In this document: positions 35,994 to 47,036 of the stretch, in pieces
Layout of the letters: each line of letters begins with the position of its first letter
Numbering within the stretch: position 1 is the stretch's first letter
Assembly (NCBI GenBank): GCA_021209875.1
Contig: JAGYVD010000005.1
Coordinates: 1,116,001-1,180,000 of the forward strand
Source of the DNA: Rosellinia necatrix
Taxonomy: Eukaryota > Ascomycota > Sordariomycetes > Xylariales > Xylariaceae
Length of the DNA: 64,000 nt
Direction: 5' to 3'
Position numbers and translations under genes: made by a program
The notes under the pieces: generated by a model
Database searches by the model: none
Seen by the model: only the letters and a program-made list of their open reading frames with translations
Told to the model about the DNA's origin: nothing

Positions 35994-36866
35994 CTACCTC
36001 CGCTCGGTGCCCGTAGGCGCTTCGCCCCCTGACGTGCCCTGGCCAGCAGACTCGTCCATTTCATTCGCATCGATGTCCTCGGCATCGGCTTCTTCCGTGG
36101 CACCAAAGTTGGTGTACGCCGCGTCTTGCTCTGCCTGGGCGCCCTGGACCTGTTTGGTGGCCCATTTCCTCCAGCCCTCGTACTGCCGGTCTTCCAGCCC
36201 CATGCCCACCTGCAGAGCCGACTTGCCGAAGTATGCGCCCACCTTCATGGCCTCCTCCTTCGCTATCCGCCGCTCGACGTCCTCCGCATGCCGTAGCGCG
36301 TAGAACTCACGCCGTACGATGTCGTAGGCCTTCTCTCGGGTCATGCCCTCCACGTTGTGCATCATCCACAACTGTCGCTGGACGACGCTATGGCAACGGC
36401 CGTCAGCTGCGCCTCTCCTGTAACAATGCCGTCCCTTCTTCCGGTAGGGGAAGGAGGCGTCCCCGATGGGCGCAAAAGCTTACCTCTCACCACAGAGGGG
36501 CATGCCGGGTTGCTGTAACCCCCTGGACCAGTCGTATCGCTCGGCATCTCTGCCGTCCATCTCGACGATCATCCTCGGCCGTGCCAGTTCCCAGGGGTGC
36601 TCTTTGTAGAATTGGCGCCGTAACTCATCCTCCTCGTAGACCAATTGCTGCGGCTGGAACAGCCTGCTCGGTTTCCGGACTTTGGGGTTGTGTTGTTTAT
36701 GTTGGGGCGGATAGGGCCGCGTGAGAGTCTCGGATGGCGGTATCGACTCAACAACCCTGTACCAGAGGGGGATCTGGACCTTTAGGGTTTCCACTATCCG
36801 GTGATTTAACATGGTGGTGACGGTCTGGTAGACCCGGGTAGGTCTGATCTGTCGTTGGCCACCCAT
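35994..36866 (-). CDS. rsm25: Mitochondrial small-subunit ribosomal protein mS23 (Rsm25)
   Basis: The two-exon model is complement(35994-36387, 36484-36866), coding for 258 residues. The intron is 96 bases (GTAAGC..ATAG) and joins LCGE+[12 protein letters not shown]. Conserved blocks are [13 protein letters not shown] near the N terminus, [31 protein letters not shown], and [18 protein letters not shown], followed by an acidic C-terminal tail. The pattern matches fungal mS23/Rsm25, a mitoribosome small-subunit protein found only in mitochondria. The length is normal for fungi (yeast 264). It is divergent from the PPR gene, with 651 bases between start codons. The start is the first ATG and the only one before the conserved block. 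Confidence 0.9.
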
Positions 36867-37517
36867 GGCGGCAACCCACCGATGCGATACGTCGTGGTGA
36901 TGCGGTACGGATTGGGGGTTGGTCTTGATCTGTAGAGGGATTAAGTAGTGTAGAGAGATTGACCTATAGCTGGTCGCCGAGGTTGTTGCGTGCGTGAAAT
37001 GCGCTATTGGTGAGGTCTAGGCTGTGCTCCCCGCGATAGCGAGGACGGAGATCAAGTTAAGTAAGTAGGCACCTACCGACCGACAAGCCGGGGGCATCTA
37101 GAAATTATCGAGTTCGCTAGAGAGACCGTGTTGTTCCGGGACCCACTATAAATTGTAGATTGGAGCATAGGACTGGCTGATAGGCGGATAGGGCGCTATC
37201 AATCGAATGGGATACACTAGCAAGGGTTCAGTGGGCGAACCACTGAAGCTTCGAATGCTTTTCCATCCTTCCTCTCTGAATTGGGGGGTTATATTTTTAC
37301 TTTTTTTTTTTTTTTAAGGCCCTAGCCCGACAATCTCAACCACCCGCCCTCCAGTGCACCGGAGCCAACAAGACGTGCCGTGGCTTCGTCTCTCACCGCA
37401 CCAAGCAGCCCGCACTCAGCACCTAATACCCAACTACACCGACCCTCCCTACCCGCAAATGCCGTCACCCATATAAAAAGGCCGTGACGACGAGAGCACC
37501 ATGCGGGACGCCAGCTC
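36867..37517. promoter_or_regulatory. Shared upstream region of rsm25 and the PPR gene
   Basis: These 651 bases lie between two divergent genes for mitochondrial proteins. A TATAAAAAG box-like sequence lies at 37472-37480, 38 bases before the PPR start codon, and a T13 run lies near 37301-37315. Co-regulation is possible but not shown. Confidence 0.45.
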
Positions 37518-39359
37518 ATGAACATCTCCAGAATAGACGGGTCGATATACGGCGCGGCATTGTTCAGCCAGTCCACGCAGGCTGCCAGCTCGATAAGCCG
37601 TTTTCGAGCTGTCCGAGCACGCAATGGATACCCGAGGTCTGTTGTCAACACCCTGTATCCGATCGCCCGCCACTCCCACCCGACACAACCGGCATGGCAG
37701 TGTCCTAACGCCTCATCGTTGTCCCGAACGTTCTGTGCGGCGGTAGCCCCGGCCGGCGGCCGACCCGTGAGCTCAAATTACTTCACCTCCTACCCTACGA
37801 GAGTGCGTAATTGGAACCACACCGCTGTGCCGACCGCCGAGCCGAGTGAAGGGATCAGAAAACCACAAGCCCCAACCTTTCAGCGACATGTGAGATTGCA
37901 GCCCAAGGACGAGGTCTTAAGCATGGTCGATTATTACGACGAGGATACGGCCGACGAGTACCTTAAATACTACCGCGATCCTTATCTTCGGAAGTATGCG
38001 GCTTCGGATGGGCCCAAGATCACCGTTTCCAACAAGCTGCAGGATCTAGAACTGCAGATTATGGAGGGTGACCGGGAATATTCGGAAGGAGAATCCGAGC
38101 CGGTCCGGAATCTGCGATTGATGCTTGCTTCCCGGCATCGGCACCCTGGCCAAGTCTCCCTTGACACCATCTGGGAACTCTATCAAGCCCTTCCCAAACC
38201 CCAGATGGCATACATGACCCTCCCCACTCGCTATGCGCTGATGGCTGCCTTGGCGTCTGCTGAGCGCAAGGACCAAAAATCAATGCTGAGATATTTTGCC
38301 GTCGTGTCCGACGTCAAGAATGCCGGGTTTTCCTTGACCACCTTTCAATGGAACACGGCTCTCGCCTTCGCTACTAGATACGTTGCCACCACGACAGTGG
38401 TCGAGGTTGAGGCGGCCCTCAAATTGTGGCGCGAGATGGAGATGGAAGCAGGTGTAAGAGGGAATGAAGTGACTTTTAATATCCTCTTTGATGCTGCATC
38501 CAAAGCGGGCAAGTTTAGCTTGGCCGAAATGATATACGAAGAAATGATGCAGCGTGGATACTCATTCAACCGGTATCACTTCGTTAGCCTTATCCACTTC
38601 TTCGGTCTCAAGAGAGATTCCAGCGGCGTCAGGGCCGCCTATAAAGAAATGATTGAGGCAGGCGAGATCATCGATACGATCGTTTTGAACTGTCTCATTG
38701 CCAGCTTTATTCGATGTGGTGAAGAACCATCCGCCGAGCACGTGTACGAGAAAATGAAGGCGTACAATAAGGACCTACTTACGATACCACACCGGGACTA
38801 TTCCATGGCAAAGGCCATTACGAAGGTCCTGGCAATGTTTGCTCGTGTCAGTAAAAAGCATCCTAGTATGCGCCCACAATTTCAAAGATCAGCCCTGTTG
38901 TCCCCGGACCTAGGGACGTACCGTATCCTCATAAATCATTATGGGTTGCGTCTCGGCAATATTAGCAAAGTCGCCCAGTTTCTCGATGAGATGAAAGCTT
39001 TCAAGGTGTCACTCAATGGTGTCATCTTCTTGGCGTTGTTCCAATCATTCGCCATCCATGGAGGTTCCGGCTCAGACTGGAGCGCCCAGAGGCTCGATAG
39101 CGTTTGGGACGCCTTCCTAAACGCCATTGACTCCCAAGCAGATGGCCTCTACGTCAGTACTTGGTTGGCTATGGCAGTTCTAAAAGCTTATTCCCGATAT
39201 ACAAACCGAGACGAGTTATTAGGGATCTACGACAGCTTATATTCAAGATGGGAATTAGATGAAGTGAACTCTCAATACATGCTACACTTTCTCCAGAAAC
39301 TTCTCAAATCGGATAGCTTGGCTGTCACCAAGTCGCAACCCCCTTCAACAACTGGGTAG
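37518..39359 (+). CDS. Mitochondrial pentatricopeptide repeat (PPR) protein
   Basis: This single exon codes for 613 residues. The first about 75 residues are rich in Arg, Ser and Ala with few acids, as in a mitochondrial targeting peptide. Helix-pair repeats of PPR type run through the middle: VTFNILFDAASKAGKFSLAE (about residue 316), HFVSLIHFFGLKRDSSGVRA, and VLNCLIASFIRCGEEPSAEH. More follow near residues 466-515 (GTYRILINHYGLRLGNISKV). Fungal PPR proteins bind organelle RNA and act in stability, processing or translation. I cannot name the target or an ortholog. It lies beside mS23 and Cox8, two other mitochondrial proteins. The frame has no introns. The ATG at 37501 is out of frame, so 37518 is the likely start. 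Confidence 0.85.
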   Translation: MNISRIDGSIYGAALFSQSTQAASSISRFRAVRARNGYPRSVVNTLYPIARHSHPTQPAWQCPNASSLSRTFCAAVAPAGGRPVSSNYFTSYPTRVRNWNHTAVPTAEPSEGIRKPQAPTFQRHVRLQPKDEVLSMVDYYDEDTADEYLKYYRDPYLRKYAASDGPKITVSNKLQDLELQIMEGDREYSEGESEPVRNLRLMLASRHRHPGQVSLDTIWELYQALPKPQMAYMTLPTRYALMAALASAERKDQKSMLRYFAVVSDVKNAGFSLTTFQWNTALAFATRYVATTTVVEVEAALKLWREMEMEAGVRGNEVTFNILFDAASKAGKFSLAEMIYEEMMQRGYSFNRYHFVSLIHFFGLKRDSSGVRAAYKEMIEAGEIIDTIVLNCLIASFIRCGEEPSAEHVYEKMKAYNKDLLTIPHRDYSMAKAITKVLAMFARVSKKHPSMRPQFQRSALLSPDLGTYRILINHYGLRLGNISKVAQFLDEMKAFKVSLNGVIFLALFQSFAIHGGSGSDWSAQRLDSVWDAFLNAIDSQADGLYVSTWLAMAVLKAYSRYTNRDELLGIYDSLYSRWELDEVNSQYMLHFLQKLLKSDSLAVTKSQPPSTTG

Positions 39360-40102
39360 TCCAATCGAGATCATTCAAGGAGTATGAGGCGCCTGTATTA
39401 TAATGTACGAGAACTAAGATATATGTCCCCTTGGTCAGGAAAACCTATATCAAATTATGATACCACTTATCCCCCGTAATATGCAAATATGGGAGTGAAA
39501 CAAATACCTTGTTATAAAGCTTAAGGAATAACAGCGAGTACACATCAGCATGCGGATTATAATAATTTCGCAACACATAAAAAAACTGCATTGCCAACCG
39601 ACCTGCCTCTCGAATAGACGCTGGGCCTTGTGCGTCTCACTAGCGAGAATAAGTGGCTGAAATACCGCCTTGCCAGACTGTTTCTAGCCAACCGTCAAGA
39701 TTGTTAGAGGGCTGTGTTGAGATTATGTTGGATGTGTGAAGTGACATCTCAAAAATCTATGTAAATCGCGTTTCAAGTACTAGGCACATGGCAAGCCGCA
39801 GGTATGCCAAATCTTCGACCGAAATTGAATGCCGTTCTGGAGCTGAGGTCAATCACGCATATAGCACCACCCTCTGGCCACCCGGGGTACCCAAGTTTAG
39901 ACTGATTACGGAGAAACGGTGCGAGTGGGCAGACAAATGAAATTGCAGTTTTGGCGGTGGCCTTTTGGGTCTATAGTGCTCCTATATGTACAGCTGCATC
40001 GCCCTTCGCCCCTGATCCGAAGGCCTGGCCCATCGCCATACGATGTTCGCTCTTGTGCATGGCCTCTCGATACCGATATAGCAACTCAACCATGAGAGAC
40101 AC
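39360..40102. other. Intergenic region between convergent genes
   Basis: These 740 bases between the PPR gene (+) and the Cox8 stop (-) show no supported gene or repeat. They become A/T-rich just after the PPR stop. Confidence 0.5.
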
Positions 40103-40538
40103 TTAAGCCTTGGGCTTCTTGGTTTGCCAGACTGAAAGACAAAAGCAGTTAGCATATATAACGGACGACCTTATTTATAATAATAATAAATCGACTCTCT
40201 CTTCCCCCCCCCCTCCCATCACCTCGGGTATCCGAACGTAGCTTAGGAGAGATGGCGGCGGTGGTACTCCGGCCAAGACGCAGCGAAAAGGGGAAAAAAA
40301 AAAAAAAAAAAATTGACGCACCGGCAATACCGAAGGGGGCGAAGAAGCCAGTGAGGCAGAAGGCCCAGTATCGGAAGGCGAAGAAGCGCGTCTTGGTGTT
40401 GAAGGGCAAGTTGGAGTAGGGGCCCTCGGGGTAGTGGTACGGCGACGACAGACGGGCGCGGGTGGCGTGGAAGGCCCGGCGGCTGATCATGGAGGTGATG
40501 CGCGGGCTGGCGCGGGCGACGGCGGCCTGGGGAGACAT
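40103..40538 (-). CDS. cox8: Cytochrome c oxidase subunit Cox8/VIIc
   Basis: The two-exon model is complement(40103-40131, 40322-40538), coding for 81 residues. The 190-base intron (GTGCGT..TTTCAG) contains a long poly-T run on the coding strand. It joins FGIA to VWQTKKPKA. Residues 1 to about 30 (MSPQAAVARASPRITSMISRRAFHATRARLS, shown here in outline) are Arg/Ser/Ala-rich, a matrix targeting peptide. The mature part has SPYHYPEGPYSNLPF and then one membrane helix (RYWAFCLTGFFAPFGIAVW), the standard Cox8/COX7C layout in complex IV of the inner mitochondrial membrane. The length matches yeast Cox8 (78). Without the 29-base last exon the frame would run into poly-Phe, which supports the splice. 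Confidence 0.9.
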
Positions 40539-41473
40539 CTGGGGTTGGTTGGTTGCCAATTAGCTTCTTCGAGCTTCGAGGGCGGGAGTTCGGGCTCGTG
40601 GGATGTACCTTTTCGGCTTTTAGGGGGGGGGTTGTTGTGTGTTGGGGCGGAGATGTGTCAAATGCTAAGTTGCGTGGTTTGAGCTTCAGACGTCTTTTAG
40701 AGGGTCGTAGAGAAATCAATCATCATACGAGGCCCGACTACCCACTGTAACTAAGTATCTACCTAACCCAAGTCCAACACCCCTACATAGATAGGTAGTA
40801 GGTATCAGCTCCGATTTGGCGGTGCTACATTTTACCAATTGCCAAGAAAGTGATAGATTAAGCTTAGCGCAATCGCCTTTTTTTTGCTCAGGCTCGGCTC
40901 ACCCTTGTTCTGAGTCACGTGCCTGTGCAACTGCCCTTGTGCCTTTATGCATTATTTTATGCAGAAAGAAATAAAGCTTAAAACGGTTCTAGCCCCTAAA
41001 ACTATGTTACCAGTACCCACAGCTCGGGACTCCGTACTGGTACCGTTGTGCTAATACGGGGGGTCCTATTCATACCTCTGTTCTACCTGTACTGGTCTGA
41101 GGCCGTACTGGCCCAGGTCTAGATAACGTACGAAGATTTCCAGAATGGCATAACTTTTCCCGCTAACTAATGCCCAGTGCAGAGTGGCGCCCTCGTTCTT
41201 TGCCAGAGGTAGGACACGAATGCAATTAGTTATTATTACGAAATTAACGAAAGTATCTCATCAAGCAGCCTTGCTGTTTGCTATGTCTTCGAAGTCGACT
41301 TCTGAAAGCCAATTCCGCACAAGCGATAGACCAATGTGCTATTCTTAGAGTGGTCGACGAAGGTCCAGGAGGACGACTTAAAAAAACGTAATTCTAAAAA
41401 CGAAGGAAGCTGGATATTGCCTCCTACTTGCCACTTAATTTTCATCGTATAAACAATATAATTATTAATACAA

Positions 41474-41524
41474 GCCGGACAGCCCACAGGCTGAACAACT
41501 TATCGGCCAGACATTTTATAAAGC

Positions 41525-41557
<33 letters not shown>

Positions 41558-41629
41558 CGTCCCATTATAAGTGGCCCACCAGCCCTCCTATACGGCCTAC
41601 GGGTCGGACAGCTTACAGGCCGGACAGCC
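41474..41629. repeat. CGGACAGC repeats flanking a T16A17 tract
   Basis: GCCGGACAGCCCACAGGC begins at 41474. GTCGGACAGCTTACAGGC, followed at once by CGGACAGCC, lies at 41603-41629. Between them 16 T are followed directly by 17 A (41525-41557). The origin is unknown; it could be a remnant of a small mobile element. Confidence 0.6.
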
Positions 41630-41813
41630 TCCAGTATTACACCTGTACCGTACTTATCCTAGTTCGTTATTATTATTGAACGGACGAAACATTTTGAATA
41701 GTGTCACGGAGTAGTTTGCATATATACCAACATAACTAAAAAGGTGGAACGGTTCCGTTTTGCCTTCACAAATAGTTTGTACGATAAAAATTACATTTTG
41801 TCACAAGTAGCTC

Positions 41814-42002
41814 GAACGGTCCGTGAGTAATAAAAATATCGGTGTTGTCGGGCACCAGGCCTTTCCGGACATCTGCCTCCCTGGGGTATTGAAATGCCCA
41901 GTTACCGTGACGTCTTGGCCGGGGGCTACCGAAGACGTTGAGGCGGCGGCCATTTGGGCACGTGATAGTTGCCGAGGCGTCCTGGAGGTACAAGGGTTTT
42001 GT
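41814..42002 (-). pseudogene. Relic of a calcineurin-like metallophosphoesterase
   Basis: About 63 codons on the minus strand read like the C-terminal half of a fungal calcineurin-like phosphoesterase. They include TITCPNGRRLNVFGSP, HGNWAFQYPREADV and the metal-site block PDNTDIFITHGP. The similarity begins abruptly near LTKPLYLQDAS and stops right after HGP. The N-terminal metal motifs and the final GHxH motif are absent, so this cannot be a working enzyme. I infer a truncated gene copy. The wider open frame (41766-42098) has unrelated sequence at both ends. Confidence 0.6.
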
Positions 42003-42336
42003 AAGAAGAGTTGCAAGACAGATGGACGTGGGCGGTGGAGCAATGCTTCCAACCCGGATGGCTTTTGTCGAAACATAGCTTGGAAAACAGTCAGCCAAAG
42101 AAGATGATGGGTGACTCGGGTCGTGGTAATTCTCGTTTGAGAAGAGGAAAAGGAAAGATATCGAGCACTATACAGGTTCAACGAATGATACTTGGCGGAT
42201 TGTAGGAGTCAGCAGCTTAACGGTAGGTAGATTTACAGTAAGTATAACTACCGCTCTCAGTTTTAGAACGTTTAGAAAATTGAAATAGGTATTATTAGTA
42301 CCTAGGTACGTGCTAGACAGTATGAAAGATACCTAG

Positions 42337-42389
<53 letters not shown>

Positions 42390-42412
42390 GGTAGTAGTGG
42401 TAGTCGTAGTAC
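42337..42412. repeat. (GTA)n/(GTG)n trinucleotide microsatellite
   Basis: About 76 bases of GTAGTA with GTG interruptions, not within a coding region. Confidence 0.9.
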
Positions 42413-42504
42413 AGGTAGGTTTTAAAGCGAGAGCAAACGGCCAGCCAACTGAGAGATGCGGGTGGCTTTGTCAGCGTAGGTGGAGGAGGAAGGCTTGCGG
42501 TTGT

Positions 42505-42536
42505 GTTTGAGCGACTTCCTAGGAAGTCGCTTAAAC
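42505..42536. repeat. 32-base near-perfect palindrome
   Basis: The left arm GTTTGAGCGACTTCCT (42505-42520) and the reverse complement of the right arm (42521-42536) differ at one base. The central 22 bases (42510-42531) are a perfect palindrome. It lies about 520 bases before the mtr4 start codon. Confidence 0.85.
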
Positions 42537-43054
42537 GGATCACTCGAATGGACCATCTTGTCATGTATACAAGATCCGTTTTACAATAAACGGTATTTGC
42601 TTTTGTGCAATTGTGGTGAAATGTCATGGGTGTATTAGAAAACTGTTTCATAGGGCCCAGGCTACAAGCAGCGTGGCTCCACATAGAGGTTGAAGCTCGG
42701 CTAATCAGATCGCCCCGGAGTGGGGCTAGTGCAATGCATATACACTAGATAAGATGTACATGACCCAAGGTGGGGAGGTACATTCTTCACCGCCCGCTTT
42801 CATCCTTGTCGTTTTGGCAATATCATTGTCTGCGCTTCCGAACTAACTATTTTTTTCTGCCACCCTCCCACCTCGACAAAGCTATCACAACAGCTTCATC
42901 TAATTCCACTTGTTCGCAGGCGTTAATACTAACATTTGCGATGCTCAGCAGCTAGCACTAATTCATACACAATAATTCTAGGGTTTACAATAAACCCCTC
43001 CATCCATTGTACCTGCCCCTCTGGCGCTTTAACTTTCGCAAGTCACGGCGCATC

Positions 43055-46000
43055 ATGGACGACCTTTTCGACGTCTTCGATGCGCAGCCCAACAGGGGCG
43101 CCAGGCCCCAAGGCCAAGATGTCGAATCATCTCCTACGGCGAAGTCTCAGAAATCAAAGAAGAAGGACAAGAAAAGTAAGAAGCGAAAGGCTGATGGCGG
43201 CATAAAGAATGGAACCGAGGCAGCTGCATCCGCGCCGTCTGCGCCCGAGATCGAGATGACCGACGTTCAGCCAACCTCCCCCGAAGACGATGGCGTCGAT
43301 GATACAGCATCAGACGGCCAGGGCGACAACAAAAGACGGCGAAAAGACGGTGCAGTAGAGGCTGTATTGACCGATACATTTGAAACCGCCGAGTCCAGAG
43401 AGGTGGCTGCTGCTGCCGGATTCGCCGCTACAAAGGAGCAGGAATCGCTCGTTCTATCGCACAATATTCAGCATCAGGTCGCACTGCCGCCGGATCTAGA
43501 CTACGAGTACATCCCACTCTCTGAACACAAGGCGCCCGAGACCCCTGCTCGGACGTGGCCATTCACCCTCGATCCCTTCCAACGGCTGTCCATCTCCTCC
43601 ATTGAGCGAGATGAGAGTGTCCTCGTGTCGGCGCATACAAGTGCCGGAAAGACTGTTGTCGCGGAATATGCCATTGCGCAATGTCTACAGAGAAACCAAC
43701 GCGTTATCTACACAAGTCCCATTAAGGCCTTGAGCAACCAGAAATACAGAGAGTTCAATGAAGCTTTCGGAGATGTTGGTCTTATGACGGGTGATGTCAC
43801 TATCAACCCAACAGCCAGTTGTCTCGTCATGACCACGGAAATTTTGCGGTCGATGTTGTACCGAGGTTCGGAGATTATGAGGGAGGTGGCCTGGGTTGTG
43901 TTCGACGAAATCCACTACATGCGAGATAAGTCCCGTGGTGTGGTCTGGGAGGAGACCATCATTCTACTACCAGATAAAGTGCGATACGTATTCCTTTCCG
44001 CTACCATTCCGAACGCCTTCCAGTTCGCCGAATGGATTGCGAAGATCCACCGCCAGGCTTGTCATGTCGTTTACACCGACTTCCGGCCTACTCCCTTGCA
44101 GAACTACTTCTTTCCAGCTGGCGGATCAGGCATCTTCCTGGTGGTTGACGAGAAGGGTGTCTTCCGAGAGCACAACTTCAATAAGACCATGCAGCTTATT
44201 GAAGAACGGAAAGCGGCCGAAGCGAACGACCCGAACGGAAAACAAGCAGGCAAAGGGAAGAACAAAAAGAACTTCAAGGGAAAACAGAATGATTCCCAGC
44301 AAGCAGACATCCAAAAGATTGTGAAGATGATTATGAGCAAGAACTTCAATCCGGTTATCGTGTTCAGTTTCAGCAAGAGGGAATGCGAGATGTTCGCGGT
44401 GCATACTTCGAAATACGCTTTCAACGACGACAGCGAGAAGGCCATGGTACGCAAGGTATTCAGCAGCGCTATCGAATCCCTATCCGAGGAAGACCGTGAG
44501 CTTCCCCAGATTCAGAATATTCTCCCCCTCTTGGAGAAGGGCATCGGCGTTCATCACTCTGGCCTCCTACCCATCTTGAAAGAGACAATCGAGATTTTAT
44601 TCCAGGAGGGCTTGATCAAAGTTCTTTTTGCCACTGAAACGTTCTCTATTGGCTTGAACATGCCCGCAAAAACTGTCGTCTTTACCAAGGTCACCAAATT
44701 TGATGGTACATCCATGCGTCCCCTTACTCCGTCTGAGTACGTCCAAATGTCAGGCCGTGCTGGTCGTCGCGGTCTCGATGAGCGTGGTATTGTTATCATG
44801 ATGGTTGATGAGAAGCTTGAACCGGAGACCGCCAAGGGTGTCGTCATAGGCCAACAAGACCGTCTCAACTCCGCCTTCCATCTTGGCTACAATATGGTCC
44901 TAAATCTGCTCCGTATCGAAGCCATCTCTCCGGATTTCATGTTAGAAAACTGCTTCTTCCAGTTTCAGAACACAGCCGGCGTTGCTTCTCTCGAGCACGA
45001 GCTGATGAAGCTACAAAAGGAACGAGATGAAATGGTTATTCCGGATGAAGCTACTGTCAAGGACTACTACAGTCTACGCCAACAACTGTCAACATACACT
45101 AAGGATATGTTACACGTAATTCAACATCCCAAACATTGCGTGGAGTTCCTGCAACCCGGACGACTCGTTCAGATAGAAAACCCGAAAACAGGGAAGGATT
45201 TTGGCTGGGGAGTCGTACTTAACTTTACAAAACGCAAAGAGCCAAAGTTTGGCGAAAAAGAGTACGAGCCGCAGGAGTCCTACTTCATCGATGTGTACCT
45301 TCGACTTGACCCAAATTGCGACCCCTTCGGACCTGCTAATCCCTCCACGGCAATGCCAGTTGGCGTTGCACCCAGCCATCCGGATAAGGACAGCGTTTTT
45401 GAGGCAGTCCCATGCATGCTCACTTGCATCAAGGCACTGAGCCAAATTCGGGTGTTCATGGAGAAGGACGTCTCATCACGAGAAGACGTTGAGTCAGTTC
45501 GTAAGCAACTCTTTAAATCTCTGAAAGAGGTCGAGCGACGCTTTCCCGACGGCATGCCTATTCTTGACCCCATTGAAAACATGAATATCACGGACGATTC
45601 ATTCAAGAAGCTGCTGCGCAAGATCGAAGTCTTAGAATCACGTTTGCTCTCCAATCCCCTTCATGGTTCGCCATTACTACCAGACCTATGGGAGCAGTAC
45701 TCCAAAAAGATTGCGCGGACCGACGAAATCAAAGCCATGAAGAAAAAGATCGGGAAGGCGCATTCCATTGCGCAGTTGGACGAATTAAAGTCGAGAAAAC
45801 GAGTGCTCCGGCGTCTTGGTTTCATCAATGAAGGCGAGGTTGTACAGATGAAAGCTCGCGTTGCCTGTGAGATTTCGTCAACTGAAGGGCACGAGCTTCT
45901 ACTGTCCGAGTTGTTATTCAACCGCTTCTTCAACGAATTATCGCCCGAGCTCATTGCTGCAGTACTTAGCGTGTTCATATTTGAGGAGAAAGTGGAGGCG

Positions 46001-46450
46001 CCAGCCCTCCCCGAGGAGCTCATGAAGCCGTACTCTCAAATCCAAGGCCAGGCTCGTATCATAGCCAAAGTTAGTCAAGAAAGCAAGCTCGAAGTGAACG
46101 AAGACGAATATGTCCAGAGCTTGAAATACCAATTGATGGAAACGGTCTACGCCTGGGCCAACGGCAAGTCTTTCGCTGAAGTTTGGTACGTATACCCTAC
46201 GTTGATCCCTAAGGCGATTTACATAATTCTATTCATCCCTTCGGTATATATCTTCTAACGTATCGATAGTAAAATGACCGGCGCCTACGAAGGCTCCCTT
46301 ATCCGTCTTTTCCGCCGCTTAGAAGAGCTTCTTCGGCAGATGGCTCAGGCGGCCAAGGTCATGGGTAGTGAGGATTTGCAGAACAAATTTGAAGAGAGTC
46401 TGACTAAAATTCGTCGCGACATTGTGGCTGCCCAGTCACTATACCTATAA
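43055..46450 (+). CDS. mtr4: Mtr4/Dob1 exosome-cofactor RNA helicase
   Basis: The two-exon model is 43055-46185 and 46270-46450, coding for 1103 residues. The 84-base intron (GTACGT..ATAG) joins FAEV to CKMTGAYEGSLIRLFRRLEE and the family ending DIVAAQSLYL. After a Lys/Asp-rich N-terminal tail, the helicase core shows motif I AHTSAGKT (193-200), TSPIKALSNQKYREF, LMTGDVTINP, the DEIH box (284-287), the SATIPN motif, and QMSGRAGRRG (564-573). The arch/KOW insertion and helical C-terminal domain follow (GWGVVLNFTKR, EYSKK region, LLSELLFNRFFNELSPELIAA in part). Mtr4 is the 3'-to-5' helicase of TRAMP that feeds nuclear RNA to the exosome. A frame continuing past 46185 reads to 46258 but lacks the conserved C terminus, so the intron is required. 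I chose the ATG beginning MDDLFDVFD. Confidence 0.96.
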
Positions 46451-47036
46451 CCTTGTTTCTAGTCTCTTGATGTTCTTTGCCGGTTGGGGTGGATTATCCC
46501 GGAACATAGCAGGAGCTGCTCGCATGGGAGATCTATGAACCAGTGGCTTGCCACTACGTAGTAGGCTTCGTGTGCCGTAGCCTCGCCTGTGGATTCCTGA
46601 TACATGTATGTTCCAAAAGGATTTTTTCCCCTTTTTTCGCAGGGAGTTAAAGGAGTGTTGCCACTTCGTGCGAATTTGCTTAGACCTAATAGGAGACAGG
46701 GGATGGATCTTGTATGTTGGAACGTGGGTATCATGTTGCATGCACCCGTTGTTTCACTCTAGATAGACAAAACGGAGCATCGCTGCTGTTAGCGATGCTC
46801 AAAGCCTCTTCTCGTCTTTCCCGCCGTGTACTATGTTAGATCCCATTCTCCGTAGACACCTGGGGTGGGGGAGAGCCACCGTTTCGTAAAACGCCTTACA
46901 AATGCCCCCCCTTTTTTTTCCTAAACGCCATTCCCATGCAGAATCGCGACCTTCAATAGTAGATACAAGTTATATTACACAGCACGAGAGACAAGAGACA
47001 TAACGGCCCCAGGGAGGGGGGATGGATGGGGTTGAT
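46451..47036. other. Intergenic region between convergent mtr4 and dsc3
   Basis: These 586 bases hold two 3' untranslated regions. A short inverted repeat around AGCATCGCTGCTGTTAGCGATGCT lies near 46776-46800 (arms AGCATCGCT and AGCGATGCT) and could act as a 3'-end hairpin. No gene was seen. Confidence 0.55.

Larger units (their letters stand above)
40539..43054. other. Gene-poor interval with a gene relic and repeats
   Basis: These 2.5 kb lie between cox8 (-) and mtr4 (+). They hold a T16A17 tract with flanking CGGACAGC repeats (41474-41629), a metallophosphoesterase relic (41814-42002), a GTA-repeat tract (42337-42412) and a 32-base near-perfect palindrome (42505-42536). The part next to 43054 should contain the mtr4 promoter. 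Confidence 0.55.
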
